Positions 39,701-53,300 of a stretch of 64,000 nt of DNA are shown in pieces. The notes beneath the pieces were generated by a model. That model made no database searches. It saw only the letters and a program-made list of their open reading frames with translations, and was not told the origin of the DNA. This DNA is from Ctena decussata. Taxonomy: Eukaryota > Mollusca > Bivalvia > Lucinida > Lucinidae. Both the position numbers and the translations under genes were made by a program. Location: NCBI GenBank assembly GCA_963989385.1, contig OZ022508.1, positions 34,060,166 to 34,124,165 on the forward strand, given 5' to 3'. Positions within the stretch are counted from its first letter, which is position 1. Every line of letters begins with the position of its first letter.

Positions 39701-41276
39701 CTTTTTCTTCCGATGCAACATTAGCCAATTTAGATGCACTGTCATTCAAGATCATTTTTGCCTCAGTAAATTGATCGGTTGCAGGAACTGTATAAATTTT
39801 ATGAGCGCGCATCAAACGAAACAAAAGAAATAAAGTCCATTTATCTTTTATCAGTCTTCTCTGAGGGCGTTCGTAATATTATGCCATGTTTAAGTTTTAA
39901 TTTGCTTGCGTAAGAGTAATAAACGCTTAACGCATCAAGTCAATTTAATCTGTTGGAGAGGGAACCAGTACCTGTTTGTATGGTTACAGGCGGCTGATTC
40001 GTATCAAGCACGCCCAGTTCCATCCGAATTCCGGGATAAAGGTAGTCTGTATCTTTTTGCTTGATTTTCTTCACACTTTTCCCATATTTTCTTGCCAGCT
40101 TTGGTCAAAGTGCGCATTTGATAGATATGTTTAATTATTTCTTATTTCTATGCAATATGTAGCGACCATAAGTACCTTTGAGTTGACTCGATTCGAACCA
40201 AGCCAGCCGTTCTTTTGGTATCTTCTTTCGAAATGAAAAGGAGTTCAAAAATGGCACGCACCATAATTCTAACTTGCTACATCTATGATAAGATACAAGA
40301 CTGGATTGCAAAATGGAGCTTTATCCAAAGATAAATGGCCGTTTAGGCTCGGAAAGTGACTCACCTCTAGCGGACTGGTAGCCGTGACCCCGTGATCTGA
40401 GGTCTAGAACGCCACGCGGACGGGTCTGGAAACATGTAAGCTCTAACTGTCAAAGTTATTATGGTAAAGTACAGTTTTCACAGTATTTCAAGTCACTAAA
40501 CTTACATTTGAGTAATGGGAACGATGTACTGACATTATCCTGATGACGTCGAAAAGCTGTCCAGCGCTACTGGTAAGAAGGAATAATAGGGATAATTAAA
40601 GGACACTTTTCCTTTTTTCCATAAAATCATATTATCGCTCCTAAAAACTCTTCTTTATCTGGAGCACTGGCTGACTTAACCACCCGGCATTTTGTCAAAT
40701 ACTGATAGCGGAATAGCCAACAAAGATTCAACTTGAGAAGACTGGTTCTTCCATGTTTATCCACCACATTTATAAAAGGAGACAACTGTTGTGCCCTTCC
40801 AGAGTTGATTCATAGTCAGAAGATGGGCAAAATTAAACTGGCAGAGTTGCTGCCCCTGAGAGTGTATCAGTATACCTTAAGCTTAGGTGAAACTGGATCT
40901 GCACTGTCTCCTCTGTCAAATGAGCCGCGACATGTGAAAATAAACGAAGTGGTTGTGCGCAAAGCGCAGACTCAGATCAGCCTGGTCATTCACCCAGTCT
41001 TACCAGAGACTTTTCCAAGCGCTTAAAGGGTAGCTCAGGGTCTAAGGTACCTCCATGCGGACAACGAAGACTCTGACCAGACTGGGCTGATCGGAGTCTG
41101 CGCTGGGCGCACAACCACTTCGTTGGTTTTCTCATGTCGCGCCCAAATGGTGGTCGCGTCGAGCAATAGTTCTAAGTAACTTTCAGTGCCAATTCGTGTT
41201 ACGAATATTGATAATAGGACAAGAGCTGGCTGTAAGTGCAGCAGGTGTGGAATGGTTTGTTCTCTTGTCCCCCACA

Positions 41277-41323
<47 letters not shown>

Positions 41324-44300
41324 CTCCTTCTCTTTTAAAGACCGCTCGATAGAGAATGAAATTCTGTCTCAAAGGGTCATTATAACTCAAACCAACCAAC
41401 CGACCAAAAGTCCATATGACTTAATCATGCTTGAATATAATAACAATGGGGCATAATGGAATTTTTGCAGGAAACCAATACATAAAATGTCTTTTCGAAG
41501 ACAACAGAGTGCTTTTCTCTGGAGATGATATGTTTTATAACAGTTTATCGACAAACTCCTCAGTGAGTTATAATACCGCCATAAAACACTAATTTTGTCG
41601 TTACAATGCCGATGGGTTCTGTTTTTATTATCGTTGCATCGACCGGTCTGTCAGCCGTAATTACGGATAATCGCAGTGGGTAAAACAATAATCACTGTTA
41701 TCTTTGCTTTATTAGGAAAACCTTTCATTATCCTTCTTGAAGCTCAATGAATCCAACACAACACTGCAATACAGGGGAGAGTCGGATAACTTCGGACAGC
41801 GGGTAAATTCGGACAGTGATATTGTGTCCGTTATATGCCAGTTGATTGGAACTAAAACAAACAAAAAAAAAAAAAAAAAACTGACCAAACACTGAAAATC
41901 TTGATGAGACGGCTCATTGCAATATAGGGGAGAGTCGGATAACTTCGGACAGCAGGTAAATTCGGACAGTGACATTGTTTTCTTTATATGCCAGTTGATT
42001 TGGAACCAAAACAAGAAAAAAATAACTGACCAAACAGTGAGCCGTCTGGTCTGGATTTTCACTGTTTGAAATGGTATGTCCGAATTAGCCCCATGTCCGA
42101 AGTTACCCGACACTATCCTACTTGCTTGTTGGAAGTAACCTTGAAAGCGTAGCCTTGCAAGCAAACGTGTCGTTCAGTGCTACATGTATGAAGAACACAG
42201 TTCAAATCCTGATAGTTGACTGACCTAGGGCGGACATTTGCTAAGGATTCTGTACGAACGTTTAGGTGGACGCACCTAATTCAAGGAAAGTACCTCTGCC
42301 TATCTAGTTTGCATACCTATTCAATTGGGGTCTCATCTTAAATAAACAAATCGATCTCTTTAACAGTAATTCATTTTTAACGTAAATGGTTACGTTCCTA
42401 TGTGTTTTCTGCCATTTTTACAATGGTACATAATTTCTTGGACTTAAAATTCGCTTCTTTGGATCATAAACCATTTCCAAAACTAGGTATAGTCTTTCAA
42501 GGAATATTTTTTTTCCCTATGAAACAACTTATTTCGTTAAAGATTTGAACCCCACTACCATCACCCGTCCCCCGTTGAAAAGGAAGGCGAAAATGAAAAT
42601 ATACAGTTACTATGTTAGCCACCATTTATCTAAGAGAAGGTAGTTTTAGAGCTCTCTTTCGTTGTCCGCTTTGCAAAAACATGTAGAACAAACGATAATT
42701 GAGCCGCCATACGAGATAATTAACAAAGTGGCAAGCGCGCTAAATGAAGACTCAGATCAGCCTTGGCACCGAAAAGTATGATTGGGGTCTTCGCTGTGCG
42801 CTTAAAGCGTAGCTAAGTGCCTAATCTAGATTCATGCGGATAGTGAAGACTCTGATCAGCCCATGCTTATCTGAGTCTTCAAAGGGCGCACATGCCACTT
42901 TGTTGATTTTGTCGTGTCACGGTCGAATATATTTGCTTCAGTAGGAGTATCTTCTTTAATTTCTCTTGAGGCTGAACAACATACTTGCATATTTACTGAA
43001 AGTTTACTAGCGACATACTGCACGCAAACGTCTTCCTCATTTAATATACTCTTTGCGTTATCTTGGTTTACCAAGAGTGAAGTTTGTGAAACAGATTTTT
43101 CAGCAATTGTAAATGCTAGAATCACATTTTGTATGATAGGTTCTTTAACTGTATTATATACGATATTGGGAATTAAACAATCTTCTCCACGGAAGCTACA
43201 GGTAGCCGAGACTTGATATTTTAATTTGCATAATTTATTTAATCCACTAGTTGATTTTCCTTTTTAATGCATGGATTTTTTACATTCTCAGATGCGACGT
43301 CATATGATAAACATTATTTTCACTTTTCAAAGCCTAGTTTTAAAAACTGATTAATGCTTTGCAACTTATCCGTTTACAGCACAGATCTAATAATGTCCCA
43401 TTGTTATGTTAACCAAAATACACGACAATTGTATCTGCATCGAAAACAATAGGCAATAGCTAACGATGTCAGCAGTTTTTCATAATTCCCATGGTATTAA
43501 TTTCTTATTTATTCAGACAAATCGATGGATGACATTGGTTATAAGTAGGCTCAGGAGCAATATAGGAGTACAAATGACATTTTTCCTCATAACAAAGGTC
43601 AGTTAGACTTATAAGTGTAGAACAAAATATATGAAGGGGACCAGTAAAAGGCCGCAAACCCAAACTGCACACCAAAGAAAACAAAAGCAGCAAAAAAAAA
43701 AAAAAAAAAAAAAAACAGACATCAAACACATGCGATAACAGATGACAATAAAGACGATTTGCAACAGAGGTCTTTAAAAACACTGACCAATTTAATCAAA
43801 CAGTTATTATTTGCGATAACAGATAACAGTCTAATAAAGACAAATTGCAACAGAGGAACCGCTTTGGATCGGCAAGGTTTTAAAACTTATTTGACGCAGT
43901 CAGTCCAAGCGATCTTTAAACATTCGGATTCCATGCAGTTATCATTATGATTGCTCGAGCATAATCTCTATCTTCTTTCTCTCCCAACCTCCTACCCCCC
44001 CCCCCCCCCCCCCCCCCAAACTCCTTTCTTTCCAGTCCAATCGTGCATACAGGTAAAGATACCACAAACGAACGAAAGCACGCACATGGAGAAAGAGAGA
44101 GAGAGAGAAACGAGTCGTGTCAAGTTTAGATTAAAATCGAAACTAATCTTGCCGTTTCCCTGCCACATTTGCATTACATTTTAATTTTCTGCTATCAATG
44201 CAAAGAAGGAGGAACTATTTTCATACTGTAACTAAAACCAGATATAAAATGAAAAAATCAGCCCGAGATTGATGCAGCAGCAGTTGTCATAGACGAAACA

Positions 44301-47300
44301 GTCATCTAAGAAAGATAAAATAAATTACTTCAGACATATTACATGTCTGCTGATTAGAACTGAATAGTGCACTAGCTTAGAGCAACGAAATTGCACTCCG
44401 GGTATTGTTTTTTTCATTTTGTCATTTTCTGAAATACCCGCAGTGCAACCGCCATTGCAGAAAAACAGTGTTAGCCTTCCACAAGGAATTCGCTGTGGAA
44501 GGTTTCAGCAGTTTGTCCTACACTAACAGCTCATTATGTATATATTTTCCAAAATTTAAACATAAAATACATTATTTGGCAGCATAAATTAATAGCACAA
44601 CCATTTTAAATGAACCATACCAGGCCACTAAACTTTTCCCTATCAGGATTTGCCGGTAGAAGCGGCCATTTTCCTGGATTATGTTTACCTGTGACGTCAC
44701 ATGTCGCGAGCTCTAGTTCATTCATACTAAATTCATACAGCGTAGAATATGTGTACGGCGAAAACTAAAATAAAGAGCAACGGCTTTTAGTGTCTTCGAA
44801 ATTAAGCATTCACGTAGATAAACAATATTATAAACTTTAGTAGCAGAACCCATTTAATCAGGGTTGTCTATATATGTGGCTAAATGATTATGCTTAGCTG
44901 CAGATATACCGAAAGTAAGTGATTTCTTGCTCTTCTTGTTATGAATATACAGCCTGTGAAGAGTCACATGCCAGCGACCCTGTCTCGTTCCTGTGCAAGA
45001 GGACAAGAACATCTTTATATTTTAACTTTACTGTACTCGAATTTGAATTATTTGATATATAAATTTAAAGAGTAACTACACTTCAGGAACTGCCTGAACC
45101 AGATCCCAAACCCTATCCCCAACATCAAAGGGAAAGATTGACAAAGACATCCCAACAAACAATAAATTACAAGTGATAAGCCGAGTCAGCAGCTCTTTCC
45201 CAAATAGATGGCAACTCAGCTATCTATATTGAACTAAATAATTTAGACCAACAGACGGGTTACAACGGACTCAGCAAATTATATGAAAAACATTTAACAA
45301 TTATTTTTATCTATTTTCTATTTTTATGATAGAAGGATTAAAACTGAGAACACAATAAATTAAACAGCACCGAACATAAAACAAATGCAACCGCAACAAA
45401 AGTACCGCCTTGGGACTTTTTCCATGGATATTAGTCATTTAATATTTAACAGCACAACGTATTAAAAGTGTATTTCATGTTCCCAGACTTCTTTGTTCAG
45501 TTTGCTATATGATTTCCATATAAAGTAAGGGTCGGTAGGTTGGGTCCCTCCCCCTTTTTGCTATCTAGCAAAAATCTTAGGCTCCTAGGGTAGCTGACGG
45601 ACATCTTTACGTACTTATTTACATTTACTTGTTTGGGAAATAGCTGTTCATTTAGTTTACCGTAGATGTCTTCCAGTCATAAACCTTTTGACAATTTATG
45701 TATCTACTTGCTCCCTTTTGGTTCTGATAGAATGAGTTCCTGATCCCTGCCTGTCTTTCTACTTTTATAAAGGGGCGCATTTATACAGAACCTATTTTTA
45801 CAATTGAAAAAGATCTATTCACAAATCGAAAAAGATGCAGCTGATTCAATAATTAGTTATCACATGACGCAATTTCCAGTGGTATCTGATTGATGGGAAG
45901 CTAACTTACAATAAACCATTATTTCTAGGTCACTCTGACGTTCAGAATGGAGCAAAAGAACCAGAATGAAACATGTTTGGTAGTATATGTAGTGCATAAA
46001 GGTTAATTAACGGCTTTTTTCATCTGAAAGAAGATTGTTTAAAGGAAACAGACATCGCCAAATAAAAATGTCTTTACTGTTGCTCAGTTTTCGAAAAGAT
46101 TTTGAATTTAAAAGCTTTTAGCAACAACGAGAAATGGTGGAAACCAAAAGAAAACAAATAATGATAAAAATAACTGATGGGAAATTACGGCGGGATAGAA
46201 ACGGCAGGAAATTGTGGATGATTTAAAATTGCGAACCTTCGGAAAAGCACGTGGACAAATAAAGAAATGGCGGGAAATTTCAGATGATTGCGAATCCGGA
46301 TGTATTCCGAAAGTAATGACGAGAAATGACTAAATAACAAAAGAAATAGCAGGAAATATTTGTAGGATCAGAGAAAGCGGGAACTTTTAGCAAGAAAAAG
46401 AGCAGAAATCCAAGAAAGAAGTGGCGTGGTAGTTTGGATGGGAGTAGAAAATGGTGGTAATTTTTAGCGGGAAACTTCAGAATTGGCAGGAATATCTAAC
46501 GGGAGTAGATATTGCTTATGGCAGGATTTTGCAGGAACACCAAAAATGTCAGATATTTCGCTCACGGGAAAAAAGTAGGCTGTAAAAATATTGTGGTTTG
46601 TCGGGATACCGGGAATATAATTATCATAATTATTTTCTTTTTGTCTTGGCCATAAACCAAGAACAAAGCCTTCAAGGCATATTAGTGAGTTTCACAAATT
46701 AATGCAGAGGTTAAGTGTTGCTAAGAATATTATAAGGGAAAAATATCTGTTTAATCAACAATTTGACAAGTTATCCATCCTCACTGACAATTAGAGTTAC
46801 TGTTCCTTATGTAATTGCGTAGATGTATGAGATTTTTTCTCCAATTTGAGAGATACCTGTAACCAGAAGATTGTTTTGGTATTAAAAAATAAAATAAAAA
46901 TAAAATAATTGAGCAAATCTTTCTAAGACTTGTCAGAATTTTATCCAGGTCTATCTACCTGGTTCAATTTAATTTTTATCGCAAAACTTGCTTAGATCAG
47001 GCTAATCAAGATTATTGGAGTGCTGTAATGTGCTCATCCCGTTTGACAGCCATACACAATAAAGTATAAATGGGGATTTTTTTCATTTATTTATTATGAT
47101 TATTTTTTTTGCTTTCATTTTCATGATGGTTATGATAAGATTACGACCTTTTAAGCAAGTATGAACGATATTTGCATTAAAATGGCTTAACTTTCTACCT
47201 AAGTTTCCAAAACTTATTTACAATCGAGAATTAATAAAAAGAAAGTATGTATATATTCACTGGTATGCCGACAAAATCAGCAGTCCTGCTGCTTATACTT

Positions 47301-50300
47301 TGGAAGGGTCCAGACAGGGTAGGTTAAAGCAAGAGATGCTGAATATACGCTCGAAGATGCATAGCAAAAGTATTGAAGACAGATACAATGAAAATCTTTG
47401 GTGGTGGGGTACCAGGTTTTACCCCGGTGCTATGACAGCATGTAAATAACACTGTACCATATAAAAGTTTCAGCAATATTTGTGAATTTGCATTCAAAGC
47501 TCTTAAAATGATAATCAAATACTGTTGATTTTTCTATCATTATATTTCAGGGGCATTGTGCAGTGATTTAATGTTATAAATAACTTGAATATAAGTACTT
47601 TGCCTAAATTGCCGTGATTTTATCAAATGTATTTTTTTTAATTTTAAAAAAGTGTTTATTTACATTTCTGTTGTTTTTTTACTTCGATCAAGATATATTC
47701 CAATAATGAGGTATAATTTTTTCAGAATTGTGTTTCTCCCCCAACTAGAAAATTGGTCTCTGTATATTCACCTTTCAGCTCGTCTCCACGGGAGCGTTTT
47801 GCCGCACGTACTATATGCAGCACAGTGGCTATACGACTTTCAAACTGGCGCATGCGTAGAAGCTTCATAAACAAACATGGCGAACTTTCATATCGGAAAC
47901 TGTGACGGTCTGAATTTTAAAACATTACATTACAGCTTTACAACGTTAATTCAGCAAAATGGTTACATATACAGTTTCATTAATGTTTATTCAAACTTCT
48001 GTGACATCCATTTAGTGCTGTCAGGCTGGTTAGCAAGCTGAATCACACTGAGAATGTAAATGGGGGTTGCATTGAAAATTTGCACTCTAGAAATTAGTCA
48101 ATGGCAATTAGACGTAACGGAGACCAATCCAAAAATAAAATCGGAGTTACGTCAAGATATTAGACTATGCACTAGCTTAGAAACCCAAACAAGTTCCTCA
48201 CGTTTGACGACGCCGAATGCTCATCATATTCGGTTATTGGGTTTCTTCTGCATTCTTTCAAGCGACATATAACACTGCCATGGTTAGAAGCTGTTCGAAG
48301 TGCTGAGGCAAATTTAGCAGGATAATTTTCGTTTACCTGTTATTGTAAAATAAGTGGATCCCTTCTGCAGTGGGAGCAAGGGCTACTATTTGTCTTCAAT
48401 ACATACATGTACAACAAAAAGTTCTTTTAAGGGTGACTCCTATGCAAAGAAAAGCAAACATTACCATGTCGAACATATCTCCCATGTTAATTTATTCGTA
48501 AACCTGAACACGATCATCTTGTATGCATTTAGGGAGAAGTATTAACGAGCCGCGACATGACAAAAGTAACAAAGTGACATGTGCACCACGCGAAGACTCA
48601 GATCAGTCCGGGCATTCTTCCGGGTCGCTTGGATATTAAGCTACCTCCATGCGCGCAGCGAAGACTCTGAACAGACTGGGCGGATGCCCAGGCTGATCTT
48701 AGTCTTTGCTTGGCGCATATGCCATTTTTTGTTTTGTCGTGTCGCGGCTGATTTATTCTGCAGGCACTGAACGTCAGTACATCGGCGTTAGTATCGACGA
48801 CATGTGACACTTTGAGAAGCTCTTTCATTGGTGTATATTCGGTTATCGAGATCAAACGATACTGCTGAACTTTTATATACTGACTATTTTGAAAAACTTA
48901 AACGATCAAAAATCATCAGGAACTGATACAATTATATATACAATTATATTATATAGTCTGCCGTCAAAACACATCTACATAAACTGACAGCAGCCCATGA
49001 AAGGCACGGACGGTTAATCCAACGAACAGCCTTTCCCAGACAGATGGTTATTCAACTACCTTAGCCTATTAAAAATTCCACTCACATAATCACAGGGTAT
49101 AAACCAGTCCGCCAATTTTCGCTTCCTGCAGAGACTGTCCGTCATATTTGGCTTCCGCCGAGACTGTCCGCGAACTCTTGCTTCCTGCAGGGACTAATGT
49201 CCTCGAAAAATATCTTCATGTCGAGATTGTCCGCGTGACTCTGCTTCAGCCTCGGCAGGAAGCAGAATCACGCGGACAGTCTCTGCACGAAGCCATTTAT
49301 TATGTACAGAAGTCTCGGCAGGAAGCAAGAGATCGCGTACAGTCTCGGCGGAAGCCAAATATGATGTACAGTCTCTGCAGGAAGCGAAAATTAGCGGTAT
49401 CGATTATACCCTGTGATAATAGTTGAACAAAAGAAATGATGTGGGAAACAAGGACAAGCTACAACATAAGTACCGCCTTAGAACGGTTTACTCTGATGGT
49501 CCTGCAATCAACTGTCTTCATGTTTCTATAGCGTAAATCATGACATTTTCTTAGCATTTTTCTGTGGAATGCGTTTGCAAACTGCGATAAGATTCCGGTG
49601 AGTACAGGTGCCATTCTCATTGCAAATCTCAATAACAACTATGCTTTCTCTTACCGGTCTTCGTATACGAGTGTTTCATCGATGTATGCCTTCTTTCAAG
49701 TCCTTATCAATTTGGTTAGTCAATTTATCACTTTAGTGGGGTTCTGGTTATTGTTTTTTTTTTGTCATTTTATAGAAACTGCTGTAACATTTTAGGCAAA
49801 CAGTGTTCACCCTGATCACATGCCCCGTTCCGCCGGGTCTGATCTGGGTCTTCACTGTTTTTCTGTGCCTTTTTGGGCGCTAGGCATGAATGGGTTAATA
49901 CAAGGTTTTCTAATGAATGTCACAAAGACGCTAATGAGGAAAACTACAGACTCTCCAGACATTTTAATATCGTCGACATTTGGCTTCACCACATTTCCTG
50001 CATGGAAAGTTTAATGGCCTGAGCATTCATTAACCAACCAAACTAGGACAACTTACACAATAGCGTAGTAGCTAACATTACGAGTTAAATAAGCTTAGAT
50101 TGACATTAAAGCAAATAAATATGCATATAATACAGGATCGCAATATTTAATTACGTGCGATATGAAGTTAATATTGAAATATTTCCTGAAACGAGGAAGA
50201 ATGAAAACAGCTTATTATAAACAGATAAGGGATTTTATCTATAACTAAATTTCAAAGTGTATTTTCCCAGAATTTGCAGATGTTTGTTTCACTTATGAAA

Positions 50301-53300
50301 TTCTACCCCCTCCGTACGACAAAACCTACAATCATCAAATGTTAAGCGATAAAACTGTTATCCAAAACCAAAAAGAGAAAGAATTAACACATAAATTGAT
50401 AGCAGTTAAGAATGGCACACTTGATAAATCGAATAAGCAGTCAGTTCTTTCCCTGACAGGTGGTCATAAAGCTACCTAAACAAATAAAAGATGAACGAAA
50501 GTATTAATATGGACAACAAGTAACAATAAGAAAACACAACAGAAATGTCGCCTTCGAACGGTCAGTAATAAATATTTGGGGGCTTAAAAGGTTTTATTGG
50601 ATCCAAACCCTAGCCCTTAGCTAATGGTTCAGAACATTTAATTAATTATTTGGTCCGCAAGAAGGTTTACCAACTCATCAATGAATCATCATGGAAAGCA
50701 AAAATATCACCTAAGACATATGAAGAAAAGATGAGGACTCGAAAGAAACAACGTGCTGTTACACCTGGAGATCCCTAAATTGGATTTCAAATAACACCAC
50801 TGAAATACAGGAACAAACGAAAACCACCAGACTCAATTCCGATTGGACAAGCAAAATTATCTTAGAGTTATCCAACGTCATTTTTTGTCTAAAATTAAAA
50901 GATAAGCTAATTCCCGGTAATACAGGTACCTCACAATGACAGGTAAGTTGGGGTACTGAGGATAATTTCAAAGATATTTTTTCTTACTTTTAAGACATTG
51001 AAAACAACTGCAATGACTCCTCATTAAAAAGTTTCGGCAAAACGGTTCTTATGAAGGGTCACAATGTATGCTTTTATGGAGAAAACTGGCAAAAAGTTAT
51101 CCATAAACCCTTCTTATCCGGAACACTGCAGGTTGTATCTTAATTATACACTAAATGAAATTTAGTGAATTAACCATTTTGTTTTATGACAATTAAGGGT
51201 TGACTAATTTATGAACTTCTTGTATCAAGGAACACCTAAAATAATTCAACCTATATGGTATCTAAAAGTGGATTCTGTTATTTAACCGTCAATAAAATTA
51301 TAAGTTTAAAATGCCTGACCTACGAATCGCATTTATAACAGCAACGGCCAAGGCTTTATACATTAAAATGATCCAATTTATGTACCTCTAAATTGGAGTT
51401 TAGGCTACCATAGAGATTATGTTCTGTAGAATAAAACAAAAAAAAACATGGCTTTCTGTTTCTGTGGAATTATAGATTCTGCCATCTCAGTCCCGTTTAT
51501 AATGCTTGTAAATACCTTCAGCCTTTGTCTGATAGTAGTCTAATGACCCTCACCAATCATTTTCTTTCCTCATCCCTCACATTTTTCTCTGCGCCTTTAC
51601 TTTCTGATCATTATTTTACCATCATCAGCCTGTTCTATATACTCAACAATTTTGACACCCTTTCAATTACAAGTATATTTTCGTGTACCTGATCATTTTC
51701 TTTATTTGAAGCGCATTGGTTTCAATGTGAGCTAAGTATCAAATGACCGTACTCTTAAAATATCTTGTTATGTCACAGGCGCTTGAAATTCTATGCTCAA
51801 AAAACCCTCAAAACCCTTTACACTTGACGCAGTCTATAGGTCATTTCGTAAGAAATGGCCTGGTATGCAAGCAACAATGCCTCGATTTTTTGACTGCTAA
51901 AACTGCCAGTTAAATCACCCCAACAAAAGCAAACTTCTTACCTGTAAACATCGTTTCAAAATGTATCTATAAACATGATAAATTTGTTCAGTTATGGTTA
52001 ATGCGGTGCTGTAATCCTGAATTAAAAATCTGCCAGAAAATCTCGACGCCATTACGGTGTCCAGTTTCCGGTTTACTGTGCTGCGCAAAAGTTGAGCATG
52101 TGCTTGTTCGCTTTGAAATTCACACATCAGCGAAGTCATTCAATTACTCTTTAAGTTATGTCCAATGTCGTTGTGTATCACCGTTTCCATGTATTTACAA
52201 TATTAGGTTTGTTCTAATTTCGATCAAAACGTTTCTAACGAGTGAAAACTTGAAACAAACATGATGAAAATGACGTCATGACGTTCGTGTCAACAACGTC
52301 AAAACTACGCAGTAACGTTGGCGTAAAATTTTCATATGTTGACTGGGGCCTACATGTACTGACTTTCCGAACAACAAAGATGCAGATTAGCTTGCACATC
52401 GGTACAGTCTGATCAGCGATTTTGTTGTTTGATGATAGGACAGAGTAGGAAGCTGTACATTTAAGAAGATCGTTATCCGCAGAATCACTTCATTTTCCCG
52501 TAATAGAACCTGTTGACGTTGCTGTGCGACGTTGATACACCGGAAATTGGAGACCGTAATGGAGTCGAACACACACTTGCACACCTGGCCATTTTTTCAA
52601 AATGGCTCATCATGAGCCTAGATGTTTAGCGGCATTGAAATATGTTTCTTGCATAGGACTTCAAGCGCCTGTGGTTATGTTAAGCGGTTTTATTAAACCT
52701 GCAGCACTATTTATATAGTTTAAAATTAATATTTCTCTACTTTGCTTCCGCGGTAAAAACGTGTTGATCTCATATGAAATATCTTTTTTCTATTCCGCAG
52801 TTTCTGTAAAATCGTATTTCATGTGACATGACCGTGCTTTTATTTGGGATTGGTCATTAATCATTTAACAGAGTTGTGATTTTTCATGTATGTGTTCTTA
52901 AAGTTTGTGTGTGTGTGTGTGTGAGAGAGGGGGATTTACATTCAGAGAGCATTGTAAGTAAGTTCGTTCTGTCAACTAAACATAAAACAAAACAGTATTT
53001 CTGGATAGGTAGAAGTGGTTTGGGCGCTGGCTTATTTTATCTTATACAACTTAGCAATTTTTAAACCGGTTGTTAGCTCAAAAGCTCAATAAACAGTTAA
53101 GGAAAGCCATAGTTGCTATCTCGATAGCTCGATAAGCTGTCAGGCATGTAACTGCAAATGCATCGATGGCTTGTCTATCTTGGTTTATGGATTATAGGAA
53201 TGAATTTTATTTTTGTGGATTTTATCGATGTGTAAACGCCGGCGAATCACTCACAAACTGAATAAAGCCCAAAGGGCTTTATGTTAAGTTTGTGAGTGAT

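Noticed and set aside
39577..39774. Plus-strand 65-codon frame MNMTFLGHDSFEILQ
   Set aside because: Lies in repeat-like sequence with GCGAATTTTG and AGCGCC motifs; no supporting signals.
39972..40046. Discoidin (F5/8C) domain suggested by GIRMEL and YSIQYG
   Set aside because: The order of the two motifs is reversed relative to a single domain, and the intervening sequence lacks other F5/8C residues.
42856..43216. Plus-strand 100-codon frame overlapping exon 9
   Set aside because: It is the antisense shadow of the minus-strand exon: no splice sites on the plus strand, and the minus frame has better composition and junctions.
43505..43783. Minus-strand frame ending SLTDLCYEEKCHLYSYIAPE... 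as a possible terminal exon
   Set aside because: A strong acceptor precedes it only because of the poly-T run. Its phase does not fit the chain and it lies between two exons that already join in frame.
48160..48300. Minus-strand open segment reading LRTASNHGSVICRLKECRRN with an acceptor-like tgcctcag
   Set aside because: No usable donor; it would be a terminal exon in the middle of the gene, with no polyadenylation signal seen.
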